This document shows positions 23,319-34,879 of a DNA stretch of 64,000 nucleotides, piece by piece (positions within the stretch are counted from its first letter, which is position 1; each line of letters starts with the position of its first letter). The position numbers and the translations under genes were made by a program. The DNA comes from Stereocaulon alpinum (Eukaryota > Ascomycota > Lecanoromycetes > Lecanorales > Stereocaulaceae). Under the pieces are notes generated by a model. It was given only the letters and a program-made list of their open reading frames with translations, did not search any database and was not told the DNA's origin. The stretch lies in the NCBI GenBank assembly GCA_018257865.1, contig JAEUBA010000033.1:244523-308522 (forward strand), given 5' to 3'.

Positions 23319-23562
23319 TATTACGGGCTAGCCTTTCGTTACTTACTAGTCCTTTATTACTTACTAGTATTTATATACTTTGGCCTAGGTTCGGCCTAGA
23401 TTCGGCCTAGGTCTAACGCTAGGCCCCTTTAGCCTTAGCGCCTACTAAGCTGCGTCCCTAATATATTATATATACGCTCTATATATATAGCTTTCCTTCC
23501 TTAGATTTATTCTCCTAGTTAATCAATACCTCTATCGACTCGCTCTAGGCCGGCCCCTGATA
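23319..23562 (+). repeat. Gypsy-2 3' LTR
   Basis: A 244-bp LTR matching 9674-9948, with two rather than five 18-mer units and two copies of the TTCGGCCTAG motif also found in the Gypsy-1 LTR. It ends CTGATA. The bases that follow (GGGAG) begin a different Gypsy coding relic and do not duplicate the left flank. Confidence 0.87.
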
Positions 23563-24620
23563 GGGAGCGGTATCTATAATATAATCCTAGTAGTAGTAGA
23601 CTGCTATACTAAGGTCTCTAAGTATCTACCTATAATAAAGATAGTAGACGCTGTTAGAGTAGCTAACCTAGTATATTATAATATATTCTTAAAGTATAGA
23701 TAGCTAGAGGGGATTATTAGCGACCGTAAAGCGATCTTTATAAATAACTTCTAAGTAGTAGTATATTATTATATAAATATATAAAGGAAGCTGAGTATAG
23801 TATTCTACCCTTAGATAGATAGATAGATAGAAAGGTAGAATAGTATATTAGAGTAGTATCTACACTACTACTCTAACTAGAAGTAGGATAATTAGGCTAG
23901 ACTATTACGCTTAGTAGAGTTCGCGTATAACTATATAAAGTAAGTAAGTATTAGGCTACCTCTATATAAGGCGCTATATAGGTACCTCCTAATAGTTAAT
24001 ATTTAGCTAACGGAGCCTCGCACTAGAGATATTCCCTCTACTAGAAATAGAGTAGAAATATTATAATAGAATAAATAAACTCTAGAAGACTACCTATATA
24101 ATACCTAAGTAGCTTAGGCGAAGTATATAAATAAGTATAGGAAGCTAATAATATATACTATTAGAGATTAACTACTATTAAGCGCGAAGAATATTAAACT
24201 TATATAGTTATTAAAGAAGCTATTATATAAATACCTAGGACTATTTAAGATACTTTAGCGTATTAGGGAATATACCTATAAACTAGACCTACTAAAAATA
24301 TTTCGTATATATCTAGTCTTTTATATCTCGCTCTTAGAGCTCTATATAGGTAATAGTAGTAACGTCTTAGATAGCTTATAGGTATAGCTTATAGAGGATA
24401 ATAATAAATATAAGGTAGAAGCTATCCTAGACTATAAGATCTCCTATAGGAAGCCGAGATATCTAGTTAAGTAAAAAGGTTAATTAGATAACTATAATTA
24501 ATAGTTATATAAGTAAGACTTAGTTAATACGCCTAACCTACTTAAAGACTTTAAGTAAAAGTAAAAGTAAAGGTATAGATTAGGTAAAAGAGGAATAAAA
24601 TAATTACTAAACTAAGTAGC
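23563..24620 (+). pseudogene. Gypsy-3 integrase and chromodomain relic
   Basis: A 3' fragment of another Ty3/Gypsy pol. The integrase core begins at the junction (ILVVVDCYTKVSKYLP near 23585-23635, then IISDRKAIFINNF at about 23710). A second core block around 23800-23870 carries the former HPQTDGQTER motif. The integrase C-terminus reads KYLGLFKILQRI near 24225. A chromodomain at about 24410-24520 includes YKVEAILDYK and PRYLVK. Reverse transcriptase and gag are missing because the fragment starts abruptly at the Gypsy-2 LTR. The Lys/Gln-rich end at about 24555 is the likely C-terminus. Confidence 0.82.
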
Positions 24621-25136
24621 GCTACTAGTAGTACTACTAACTATCTTACTACTAAGTAGCAGCACGCGAAAAAAAAAAAAGAGAGAAAATATAAATACTA
24701 CTAATAAGAAATCGCTTAAGTACCGCTAAATCTATTTATACCCCTATTATCCTTATCCTCCTCCTTATCCTCCTCTATATTATTAGGGACGAGCTAAGGT
24801 AGGCGACTCTACGTACTATTAGCAGAGCTCTAAAGGGGGGAGGGAAGACGAAATATATATTATATTAACTAACGTCGATAAGGTTCTCTAAGGCTAAAGC
24901 GATCCTCTCTAGGAGAGGAGTATAGGGCAGGCCTATAGGAGTAGCGGTAGTAGTATAACTAGCGTTATAATAGCGCTAAAGCGCGCTATTAAAGGCGACT
25001 TAGAGTTAGTTAAGCTTAGCGGCGTCTCCGCTACTATTAGTAACTTAGTTAGAGTACTAGAGGAGGGCGGCGAAAGGGCGGCGGACGGAAGTAGGTATAT
25101 AAGTATTATATATAGGTATTATAGTTATAGTAATAG
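24621..25136. other. 3' end and probable LTR of Gypsy-3
   Basis: After the pol relic there is an A12 run at 24671, then a purine-rich tract AAAGGGGGGAGGGAAGACG at about 24832-24850, which looks like a polypurine primer. The following 280 bases (24851-25136) are GC-richer and would be the left part of the Gypsy-3 3' LTR, interrupted by Gypsy-4; the remainder may continue at 32169. No second copy is present to confirm the LTR. Its final five bases AATAG are the Gypsy-4 target duplication. Confidence 0.4.
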
Positions 25137-25503
25137 TATAACGGGGTGGTTTAACTCCTACGGGTAAATCACATAGTATATTAAGTACTAAGAAGGTAAT
25201 AGAGATAGATAGTTATTAAAGTATCTTTAGCTAAGACTCCTCTCTATTATATAAGTTAAATATAAGGAGATAAGAAAATATTCTACTAAAGGAAACCCTA
25301 TCCTTATATATTTAAGGGGAGAGCCCTATACTCTTCCTAAATACCCTAATTATAACCTACGACTAGTACGACTACTATAACTAGTCGCTAAAGGTACTAC
25401 GGTCGCGCCCTATAATTACTACGACTACTATAACTAGTTATATAATAGCGGTCCCTAGGCTACCCTGCCTAGTATATTCTTTATTACGCCTAGACTCGTA
25501 ATA
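25137..25503 (-). repeat. Gypsy-4 3' LTR (left end)
   Basis: This 367-bp repeat is nearly identical to 31797-32163. Its ends are TATAACGGGG and CGTAATA, from TGTAACG...CGTAACA-type termini. Several CA and TG sites survive near its outer edge (GGTGGTTTAAC, AAATCACATAG). A TTATCCCC tract just inside it at 25504-25511 is the complement of a polypurine tract on the minus strand. Confidence 0.92.
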
Positions 25504-26150
25504 TTATCCCCTTATTAAGGAATCTTCGTCCTAAAGAAACCTTACTTCCTTAATATTTCCCTATACTATCTAACTATTATTAATAGCTCGCTAATTATAT
25601 TTCCTAAGTTAGTTTAGTAGCTATAGTATTATATCTAAGGTATATATATTCCTAAAAGGAGTACCGCTTATTATCCCTTTCTTCTAAATATACTAAGTAT
25701 ATCCGTTTAGGTAGAAGTTGCTAACCTACTAAACCCGTCGTATATTTTAATAGTATTAACTAAGCGATAGCTAAATTAGAGAAGGAGGAGGAGAAAGTAG
25801 AGACTACTATAAACGTAGCTATAAAGCTTCTAGTCTCTAAGAAATAGAAGTTAAAACGTATATATACGCAGCGTCGTTTCCTTAAAGAGTGTAAGCAGAA
25901 GCTCTTTAATAAAGGACTTTCGAAGGTTAAGGATTTAGAGAGGTTAGAGGAACTAGAGAAGGTATAGAAGATAGAGAAAGTAGTAAATAATACTATCTCC
26001 CCTAATATACTAGCCGACCCTTCCTTATAGACCTTTAAGATATTCTCGTAGTTTTAGGGTTCTAAACCTAGAACTCTACTACTTTCTTAGGGTAGTTAAG
26101 TACTAAGAGTAACTCCTACGTATTCTCTAAATAATTATAGTCTAACTACT
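25504..26150 (+). other. Possible pogo/Fot1-type transposase C-terminal relic
   Basis: Between the Gypsy-4 3' LTR and its integrase lies a segment that reads better on the plus strand. It gives a Lys/Glu-rich, coiled-coil-like stretch at about 25780-25980 (KLEKEEEKVETT, then KKQKLKRIYTQRRFLKE), reminiscent of the basic C-terminal tail of fungal pogo/Fot1 transposases. I cannot find the DDE catalytic part. It may instead be an untranslated part of Gypsy-4. The assignment is tentative and based only on residue pattern. Confidence 0.2.
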
Positions 26151-26157
26151 TAATTAG

Positions 26158-26452
26158 TATAATATTCGGTAACTATTAGGGTTCGCTTAGTATTAGCAGT
26201 AATCTAATACTTAGTATCGGAAATAATATTAACGGGGTGTTACCGCAGCGCTGTATATATAGGTAAAGGAAGACGTTATACTACCCCGCTCCGTACTTAA
26301 TAAGTATAAGGAGCGTATACCCCCTAGAAGTAGGATTATTAGTAATTAGTTCTACTAATAAACGGATACCTACTATTACTACTTTACGTCTTTAAATAAA
26401 CCTTAGTATCCTATCGCGCAGCGCTACTAGGGCGCGAAAGGTATATATTATA
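26158..26452 (+). repeat. Solo LTR B with 5-bp TSD
   Basis: A 295-bp member of the four-copy solo LTR family (see 13752, 33263, 46268), in plus orientation, starting TATAATATTCGG and ending GGTATATATTATA. A perfect 5-bp duplication ATTAG flanks it (26153-26157 and 26453-26457). It interrupts the 3' part of Gypsy-4. Confidence 0.9.
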
Positions 26453-26459
26453 ATTAGAT

Positions 26460-29400
26460 ACCTTTTTTTCCCTTTAATTTCTTAATAATTTAGAATTTCT
26501 TTAATATTATACTCCTTATTATCCTAATCTAGGAGGAGTAGTATAGTACGTAGTAGCGTCTTAGGGTCTACTTTCTTAAGTAATAATATATAGAATACTA
26601 GGTACTTCCTTATTAGTTAAGGGAGGTCTAGTATATAGTTTATATCCCCTTTATATTCCTTTATACGAAACGGTCTTAGCTTTATATAATTAAGCTTATT
26701 ACTAGGCCTATTAGTTTTAAAATTTCTGCGAAGAAGATATACCCTATCCCCTTTAGAAATATTCGGTCCTATTAAATATTTTCGATTATAATATATCGCT
26801 AAGCGGTTACTTAGGAACTATAAGTCTTTTTATAATTCTTAATAGATTCTAACTATTTCCTTAGTAGCGATAGTTACTTTCTAAGCCTTCGGTTTAATTC
26901 CCTTTAGTAATAGTATTATATATTTTTCGAACCCGTAGTTAGCTTAAAACGGTGTTATACCTATTAGGTCGGATATCGATATATTATATACTAACTGCGT
27001 AATTAGTAGATAGGATACCTAATCGTCTTATTAGTAGTTAATATAGTACTAAAGATATTACTTTAGTATCTAGTTAGTTCTCTCTATCTAACTATTAGTC
27101 TATAGATAGAATATTATACTTATCTTTATCTTAATTCCTATTATATCTATTAATAATCTCTAAAACTTAGAGGTGAAGAGCTTATCTTAATCTAAGATAA
27201 TCTCTTTAGGAAGCCTATAGTTAGCTACTACTATTCGTAAGAATACGTACGCTAGATCCTTAGTATCTAATACTTCCTTATATAGTATAAAATATACTAT
27301 CTTAGTTAATTAATTAATTATTACTAAGATTATATTATAGTATATACCTATTAGTTATTCCTTTAACTTTAGGAGTTTAATAATAAAATCCTATATAATA
27401 CTTTTCTATAGACTATTTAGGTACGCTAGTAATTTTAACTCTCTATAAGGCTTATATTATATATACTTCGTCCTAATATATATATTATACTTATTAATAC
27501 GATCCTCGATATATTTTCGTATCCTAGGGAAGTAGAAGTTATAAGATATCTTCTTAAGTATCTTCTTAATCCCCTAATATCCACCTAAGCTCTTAGCTTT
27601 ATAGTATATTCTAAAAATCTCTCCTTAAGTACCTATAAGGATATAAATCCGTTCTTAAAAGGTTAGTAGTTTTAGATCTATTTTTCTAAATAAGTTATAG
27701 CTATTAACGTCTTCGTAGATCTTAAATATAACTTTATCCTTTAATAAGTCTTTTAGTATCCTCTTAGTTAAATCTTTACTATTAATAGTTATTATTACTA
27801 CTATATATAGTCCGGCTGTATTAGGTCTTAATAATCTATCTTTATAACGCGTTAGAACTATTCTAGAACTTTACTAAATATTTAATATATAGTTAGCTCT
27901 TTTACTAAGTATATCTATAGTATTATTCTCGCTACCCTTAACGTATTTAATTTTAAAATTAAATATAGATAATTCTTTATACTACTAAGCTAGACGTCTA
28001 TTAAGTTCCTTAGTTAATAGAAAGAACGTTAAGTTCTTATAGTCTATTAAGACCTACTTAGTTCCTTCTAGATAAACCTTCTAAATATAAAATACGTCTA
28101 TAATAGTAAGTAATTCCTTATTATATATTAGATATCTAGTCTTAGCGTTTAGTAACTTCCTACTATAGAAGGCTATAGGGTGCTAACGATAAATAATACC
28201 TATTTTCCCTATTTTTCCCGTGTTAGGGCTATTATTCGTAGATAGTTAGCTAATTACTACTCTAATTACTCCGTTAGAGGTATTAGTATAGAGGCGAATA
28301 GGCGACTCTAGATTAAACTAATATAATATTAGACTAAAAGCGAACTACTTCTAAAGGGTTCTAAAGAATACCTCTACTTCCTTCGACTACGTAAACGATA
28401 CTTCGTTATAGGTTAAGCTAGTAAGAGGTATTATAATTTTTAAATACCTATAAATAAACTTTTAGTAAAAATTCGTAAAACTAAGAAATAATTATACTTC
28501 TTTCTTATTTATAGGTATAGGCTACTTAATTATACTTTTTACCTTTTCTAAGTCTATCTCTAGTCCTTAGTTAGAGATAATAAATCCTAGAAATTTAACT
28601 CTTTTCTAGTAAAATTCGTATTTCGATAACTTTAAGCGTAATCCTACTTACTCGAGTTTTTTTAGTACCTTACGTACTTACTTAACGTACTCCTTATATA
28701 TATCTAAGTATATAAGTATATCGTTAATATATACTAGGACGAAATCGTCTAAATATTCCTTTAATATATTATTAATAAATACCTAAAATATTATAGGGGT
28801 ATTCGTTAACCTAAATAGTATTATAAGGTATTTATAGAGATCTTATCTTATCTAAAAAGCTATTTTCTACTTATCGCCTTACTTTATACGTATTTAGTTA
28901 AATACTCTTAGGATATCTGTAAGGCCTACGGCTATATATACCCTAATAGAGGGTTGCTACCTAGCGCGTAATACCGCTTTGGCGCAGTAGTAGGGTCTAA
29001 CAACTGTGTTACGCGCTAGGCAGCAACCCCCTATTAGGGTATATATAGCCGTAGGCCTTACAATATCGAACTTAGTAAACTACTTCTTACCTTAGAGTTT
29101 ATCTTAAAGCTCTCCTATTAATAGTAATAGGTAACTATTTTTTATAGTTATATTATTAAGTACTCTATAATCTATATATAAACGTAATTCTCTACTTAGT
29201 TTAGGTATAAATAGGATAGGGTATCCTATAGGTAATTAAGATTTCTAAATAAATCCCTTTCGTTTATTCTCTTTAATATACTTCGCGAGAGTAACTACTT
29301 TATCTTATAATAGTAGGTATATTAGCTTCTTTATAGATTCTTTACTTAGGATTAGCTTAATCTTATAGTCCTATAGCTAGTACTTAGAAAGGGCTTTATT

Positions 29401-30600
29401 AATACTCTCTTCTTAAAATAGAGTTCTAAATTCTATATATTTATTTAGGATTTTTATAGTAGCAGTCTCGCTTATAAGTCTAACTTAACTCTATAGTACT
29501 ATAACGCTTCCTAACTTAAAATTATCCTTTATCTCTTCTCTAGTTTAAGCTACTACTAAGAGAGATTTATATTCTTAAACTAGTAGAACTCTATTTAATA
29601 CGCTATTTATAAATATTATATTTTAAGAACCCTATCTTATTAATAGGTTAGCTTTCCTTAACTATAGAATTCCTAAGATATACTTCTTATATCTTCGTCC
29701 TATTCTTAGGTTAAGTATTTTAGTATAACTATTAATAGTCCCTATTATTAATCTATTAAAGTTCGTTAACGCGTATAGCTCGCGTTTTTATATAGGTAAA
29801 CTATATTTCCTTATAAAGCTTAGTTTAATTAAATCTCTACTTAATCTACTATTAATAATAACCCTTACTAAAATATTATTAACCTTTACCTAGAACCTAA
29901 ATCTAATGTTATTACGTAATTTAGTTAAGGCGACTTATTCGACCTTCTAGTTAGTTCCGCTATATAGCCTAATTACTGCGGAACCTTCTAGTTTTTTAGA
30001 TTTAAGCCTTTAGAGGCCTAAGCCTGCGACGTAAGATTATTTCTAATAAACTTATTAAATAGGATTACTCCTTTATATTTCGGAAGGTTATTAACTCCTT
30101 ATTCTAGCGCCTAAAACGTTAGTCGTATTTTATACGGGATAAGTTATTAGTTAGGTAGTAGTACGCTACTATCCTTTAGAAATCGCGATCCCCTAAGGAT
30201 TCTCTAGTAGAATATACTTTCCTACTTTAGATATCTATCCCCTTATAGTACTTCTTAGATCTTTTAGGATACTAAGGCCTTAATTTCTATAAGCCCCTCC
30301 CTTTCTCTCTTAATAAGTTTTATAGATAGTTCTACGAATAAGCCTATAAACCTAGTAACTAGTACTAACCGTCCCTTATATCTTACTAGGCTTTCTACCT
30401 CTTCGTAGTCTAATAAGGCTATTAATACGTATATTAGGCTTAAGGTTATTACTTTTCGCGCGTAGCGCTCAGCTTTATCTAGCTTATTATAAAGATTAGT
30501 TACCTACTAATCTACGTACTCTAGTTATTATTAATAGGATTCTAGCAGTTCTTCTTAAGTCCTTTAGGTATCTAACCTTAAGGCCTTAATCCTTTTAAGG
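26460..30600 (-). pseudogene. Gypsy-4 pol relic
   Basis: The polyprotein relic is read from right to left. Reverse transcriptase lies at about 28450-29300: its start has KGFIRKS-like and PILFIPKLS then ELRLYIDYRVLNN (reverse complement of about 29130-29260). The catalytic box is VLVYINDILIYL at about 28695-28740, with Asp-Asp now Asn-Asp. RNase H and integrase relics follow down to about 26500, and a protease region is expected between about 29400 and 30600. The RT is interrupted by the fold-back insertion at 28918-29062. I did not see a clear chromodomain in this element. Confidence 0.75.
28918..29062. mobile_element. 145-bp fold-back insertion related to the TRIM-like family
   Basis: A short insertion with inverted ends of about 55 bp, starting TGTAAGGCCTACGG and ending CCGTAGGCCTTACA, and flanked by a perfect 5-bp TSD ATATC (28913-28917 and 29063-29067). 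Its left arm matches the terminal repeat of the elements at 17458 and 18374. After the arm it carries a deleted version of that repeat plus the first internal bases (ACTGTGTTACGCGCTA), then returns as the inverted arm. It keeps CA and TG (TTTGGCGCAG, AACAACTGTG) inside saturated DNA, so it inserted after mutation or is too short to be recognised by RIP. Confidence 0.85.
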
Positions 30601-30899
30601 GTTTTATTATCTAACGAAGCTTCTCCCTCTATAAGCTCTCCTAACTCGCTTCCTAAGGATAGTTCCTAGTAGGTATTATCGACCTAATCCTTACTAAAGT
30701 ACTCCTTACTATTTACTATAGATACTTACTACCTTAGCTTCTAGGGAAACTATCCTAATCCGTCCTTTTCGCTAAGATATATACGGTACGTATTATTATA
30801 GTAGGCCGTCTAGGATAACTTATTATATTCGGTAGTACCCTATATACTAGACTCCTACTCCTACTTATCGTAGATAGGGTTCGTATCCCCTATTATTAC

Positions 30900-31780
30900 T
30901 ACCTATTCTTTTCGTAGGTACTTATTCTAATAGTATCCTATCTTATAGTAGCTATAATACTCTACGTTAAATAGATCCTTCTTCTACTTCTTCCCTTTAT
31001 AAGGTTTCCTAAAGAATTTCGCTTTAATAGCTAAAATATTTTCCTTTCTCCTAAACTTAGTAATAGGGCCTAAAGACTTCTATTCTATCTTTCTTTTATA
31101 TAACCTTTTATTAATAGAGTAAACCTTAGATACTAGTTATATAAAGTTTCTAATATTATTAGAGTAGGTAAGTTTATCCTTAATCTTATCCTTTAGTCCT
31201 TTTCGATACTTAGCGGCTTAAGCGTCCTTAGACTAATTAAGTTAGTAGGTAATACCCCTAAATTATACTATATACTCTATTACTAGTCCCTTCTACTAGA
31301 GGTTTATATACTTATACTCTAACCTTCTTTCTTTAGTACTATCCCTAAAATAGAATCTTAATAGGTTTCTAATATATAACTTATTAGCGATAATCTTTAA
31401 AGACTCGTCCTCTATTATATTAGGGTCCTAAATTATAAGATATTCTTCTAGCTAAGGTTGAAGTACTACTACTATATTACCTTTAAGGTATAATAGATAA
31501 AAAATATTCTTAGACTTTATTATTAAGAAGGTTAATATATTAAATACTATATATAAGTCGACTTATTAAAGAAACGTATCTAATCCTCCCTTCCTACTAG
31601 AGAACTTTATAGGGGTAGGTAGCTTTATCCCTCCTTTACTAATAGTAATCCCTTCCTTAGGAATAGGGGGCCCTTTCTTAGGACCTATACCCCTTCCCTA
31701 GAATCCTCCTATTACTTTAGATATAACGCGCTATCTCTCCCCTAAGGTAGAACCGGAAGTACTTATACTATATAGTCTAA
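30900..31780 (-). pseudogene. Gypsy-4 gag relic
   Basis: The capsid/nucleocapsid relic sits between the pol relic and the 5' LTR. The minus strand at about 30908-30975 reads a CCHC zinc knuckle (LFNVEYYSYYKIGYYQNK, with Cys and His now Tyr). Upstream, toward 31700, lies a gag-like helical region rich in Lys and Leu. Near 31600-31730 the sequence is Gly/Pro-rich with fewer stops. No start codon survives, so limits are approximate. Confidence 0.65.
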
Positions 31781-31796
31781 AGTATAGTATTTAAAG

Positions 31797-32163
31797 TATA
31801 ATAGGGTAGTTTAACTCCTACGGGTAAATTATATAGTATATTAAGTACTAAAAAGGTAATAAAGATAGATAGTTATTAAAGTATCTTTAGCTAAGACTCC
31901 TCTCTATTATATAAGTTAAATATAAGGAGATAAGAAAATATTCTACTAAAGGAAACCCTATCCTTATATATTTAAGGGGAGAGCCCTATACTCTTTTTAG
32001 ACGCCCTAATTATAACCTATAACTAGTACGACTACTACGACTAGTCGCTAGAGGTACTACAGTCGCGCCCTATAATTACTGCGACTACTACGACTAGTTA
32101 TATAATAGCGGTCCCTAGGCTGCCCCGCCTAGTGTATTCCTTGTCACGCCTAGACCCGTAACA
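31797..32163 (-). repeat. Gypsy-4 5' LTR (right end)
   Basis: This is the second 367-bp LTR of Gypsy-4. Its outer 35 bases keep CA and TG (CTGCCCCGCC, CCTTGTCACGCC, CGTAACA), while the inner part is mutated. The edge of the element is therefore less affected than its body. Confidence 0.92.
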
Positions 32164-32168
32164 AATAG

Positions 32169-32490
32169 CCGTAACGTAGTAAGCCTATAGAAGCGGGGGT
32201 ATAAGCGAGACCGCTAGACAAATTTAGTAAAAACTCTCTAATATAATTAAGGAATATACGGCGTTTTAGCCTAGCGCTATACGTAGCGTATATAATAAGT
32301 ATATAGAAGGGTAATAGTAGGTAGAAAGTATAAGGGTAGCGTTACGGGAGGAGCCTAAGAAAATATTAGATTAGGAAGTACTAATATAGAGCTATACTTA
32401 TACCGAAGCGGCCGCTAGGGCCGCGAGTAGGTATAGTAGTAGTAGTAGTAGTAGTAGCAGTAGTAGCAGTAGTATTAGTAGTATTAGTAG
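32169..32490. repeat. Continuation of interrupted host repeat, ending in an AGT microsatellite
   Basis: The first 260 bases continue the sequence broken by Gypsy-4 and keep a fairly GC-rich character (GAAGCGGCCGCTAGGGCCGC near 32404). A trinucleotide repeat of about 60 bases (AGT/AGC units, 32432-32490) follows and directly abuts the Copia-type LTR copy 2. No coding relic is recognised. Confidence 0.55.
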
Positions 32491-32792
32491 TATAGTAGTA
32501 TAGATAGTACAGCTATAGGCTTCTTAGTATTAGGCAGTAATTAGCTGGTAGACGTTAGTTAGTTAGCGATTAGTTAGTAAGGGCTTAGCTTTAGGGGACC
32601 TTTATATAGTAACGAATATTACTATATCTTAGGCTTAGTATTATTCTTTTCTATATATAATTATTCTAGTAATAGGTAGTCGTTACGGTTAGTAGTATTT
32701 AATTCTACCTCCGTCTTATATATAGTATCCTTATACTTACTATTCTACTACTATATTCTCTTAACCGACGCCCTTAATCCTATACCTTTATA
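32491..32792 (-). repeat. Copia-type LTR copy 2, inverted
   Basis: The reverse complement matches 39644-39890, including the left end (TATAAAGGTATAGG here, TGTGAAGGTGTGGG there) and the shared GGATTAAGGGCGTCGGT core. It retains the roughly 50-bp middle segment also present in copy 1 and deleted in copy 3. No TSD is found. There is no adjoining Copia coding region, so it is a solo LTR or remnant. Confidence 0.7.
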
Positions 32793-33262
32793 TTAGAGCC
32801 GAAGGCGGGGCGTCCTTTTAAGAAAGTTATATTTAGTAAATTAGCGGTATATAGTCTATATATACTATTCTTTTTAGTAATTTAGTAATCCAGCGGTAGG
32901 AAACGTCCTAACCCTGAAAAACGAAATTATAATTAGCGAATATACTTTTTTTATTCCTAGTACTATTAATAGAAGGTGTATTATTATTACTAATTTAGTA
33001 ATAGAGCTAGCTATTAGGTCTATAGGGCCCTAGGAAAATAAGGATTAAAATAGTAGTAAAAATAAATATTAGACGAAAGCGGGTTACTAGGAGTCGGTCG
33101 TCGGGAGCTAGCGTATTAATAGGGAAGAGAAGAAGGTAGATAAGCCTAGAACGCTAGGCTTAGGGAGATAAAAAGGATTAATAGACGCAGCGGTCTTAAG
33201 GATAAGAGGAATTATAGGAAGAAGATAAATAGTAGTATTTATAGTTATCTTAGGAAGTTAAG
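32793..33262. other. Unassigned interval
   Basis: No gene relic or repeat was recognised in these 470 bases. The right half is purine-rich on the plus strand (for example around 33110-33200), suggestive of a low-complexity charged coding relic, but no family can be named. Confidence 0.35.
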
Positions 33263-33584
33263 TATAATGTTCGGTAACTATTAGGGTCTACTTGGTATTG
33301 GTAGTAATCTAATACTTAGTATCGGAAATAATGTCAACGGGCTTAGTATCGGAAATAATATTAACGGGGTGTTACCGCAGCGTTGTATATATAGATAAAG
33401 GAAGACGTTATACTACCCCGCTCCGTACTCGATAAGTATAAGGAGCGTATACCCCTTAGAAGTAGGATTATTAGTAATTAGTTCTACTAATAAACGGATA
33501 CCTACTATTACTACTTTATATCTTTAAATAAACCTTAGTATCCTATCGCGTAGCGCTACTAGGGCGTAAAAGGTATATATTATA
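33263..33584 (+). repeat. LTR copy C, probable 5' LTR of Gypsy-5
   Basis: The third member of the solo-LTR family, in plus orientation, TATAATGTTCGG to GGTATATATTATA. It is followed without gap by Gypsy-like coding sequence, so it is probably the 5' LTR of Gypsy-5. It carries an approximately 30-bp duplication in which one unit keeps GTCAACGGG and the other has ATTAACGGG. The flanking pentamers (TTAAG, GTTCT) do not match, as expected if only one LTR of an element is present. Confidence 0.7.
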
Positions 33585-33589
33585 GTTCT

Positions 33590-34720
33590 AATTACTCTAA
33601 CCTTTAAGGTTAAAGGCCCGGAGTGGAATAGGATAGTAATAACTCGAAGTTCTACCTAAAGGGGTACGTAAGAGTCTATAGTCGGACCGTAGGGGGAGTT
33701 ATTAGAGTTAACCCTTACTTCTATAGACTTATAATAATAAAGGATCTAATAGCTAGAATCCTAAGTAAGGGATCTCTAAGCGGCTATAGTAGAGTAGATA
33801 ATTAAAGAAGTCCTAGGATAACCTAATACTAAGCTAAGTAAGGCCTAAGTAAGTTAGTAAGGTAAGACCTCTAAGGTAATATCTTTATTTAATAGCTTAA
33901 GCGAGACGGTGGTACTACTACTATCGAAAATAATTCGTCTAGAAAAGATACGTCCGTACTATAGAATATTAGAAGGTAAGTATATCTAATAGTTCGCTAA
34001 TATATAAATTAATTTCTTACTAAGCTATAAGTATTTTACTACTAATTAAAATAAGATCCTTTACTACGTATAATCGCTCGAAGGCGATACGATAGTATAA
34101 TAGCGGAATAGGTTTAAGCTAGAAGAGGTAGATTAATATACCTTTAATTACTTTAAGACCTTCCTACTAGATTTAGTAGCTAACCTAATAAACTAACGGC
34201 TCCTCGTATACGAGCGCTGGAATAGCGTAAAATAGTAAAAGGAGTAAAAGGTCTTTATTTTTAAGGTATACCTAGAAGAGCTAGAAGCCTACCTAAAGGT
34301 CCTATTAAAAGCCTTTAGGGTAATAATATTCTTTAGTAAGCTATAACCTAATATTAAAGATAAAATCCTAAGTACCGGTAATATACTAAAGACGCGGGAA
34401 GAGATCCTAGCTTTAGTAGTTATATAAGAAAAAACGCTTAAAAGATCTTATTAGGGATCTAGAAAGTCTAATAATAATACTAAAAACAGACCTTTAGAGG
34501 AGTATATATTAAAGTATCTAAGTAGCGGAGGCGGTAAGCTATTATCGAAGCGCCTAAAGAAGGATAGGGACTACTAGCGGCCTAAGCCTTTAGCGAGCGC
34601 GCTAAGTAAACCTAAGTAAAAGAGTAATACTTATTTTATATATAGCGGTAAGGGATATTAGAAGAGGGACTACCTATAAAGAGATAATCCTAACTTTACT
34701 CTAGTTAATATAGTATAGTT
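33590..34720 (+). pseudogene. Gypsy-5 gag relic
   Basis: A capsid/nucleocapsid relic following the LTR. The central part (about 33930-34420) has the composition of a retrotransposon gag domain. A CCHC knuckle at about 34631-34675 reads YFIYSGKGYQKRDYL, with Cys, His and Trp codons mutated. It belongs to the same plus-strand element as the pol relic that follows. Start and end are approximate. Confidence 0.65.
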
Positions 34721-34879
34721 AAAAAACGATAAGGCCCCGTTAGCGGATAACTAGTAGGGTAAGAAGGAGAAAGGCTAATAGAGGCTCTTAATCCCCTATA
34801 CCTAAAAAGCTAGGTAATAGCTCCTAGAGGATTATACCCGTTTAAGGGGCTAATTAACCCTAGAGTAAAGATTAATCTA

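Larger units (their letters stand above)
9674..23562 (+). mobile_element. Gypsy-2, chromovirus split by a nested LINE
   Basis: A second Ty3/Gypsy element with LTRs at 9674-9948 and 23319-23562 and a coding relic of gag, protease, reverse transcriptase, RNase H, integrase and chromodomain on the plus strand. A 7.8-kb LINE (12038-19855) sits inside the protease-RT linker; removing it restores the frame exactly across the 13-bp duplication. Without the LINE the element is about 6.1 kb. The bases flanking the element do not match (CGTAC on the left, GGGAG on the right), so the two LTRs may not come from one simple insertion event. Its LTR shares a promoter-like core with Gypsy-1. Confidence 0.88.
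25137..32163 (-). mobile_element. Gypsy-4, full-length element on the minus strand
   Basis: A complete 7.0-kb Ty3/Gypsy element with direct LTRs at 25137-25503 and 31797-32163 and a perfect 5-bp target-site duplication AATAG (25132-25136 and 32164-32168). Gag and pol relics lie on the minus strand, so the 5' LTR is at the right. It contains a solo LTR (26158-26452) and a 145-bp fold-back insertion (28918-29062). The LTRs differ mainly by C-to-T and G-to-A changes. The right LTR keeps more CA and TG near its outer end. Confidence 0.92.

Noticed and set aside
24671..24682. A12 run as a LINE poly(A) tail
   Set aside because: There is no LINE sequence upstream (it follows a Gypsy chromodomain relic) and no target duplication.
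28918..29062. A conventional cut-and-paste MITE
   Set aside because: Its arm equals the terminal direct repeat of the TRIM-like family and the junction lies at a microhomology, so derivation from that family is the simpler reading. The DNA-transposon option is not excluded.
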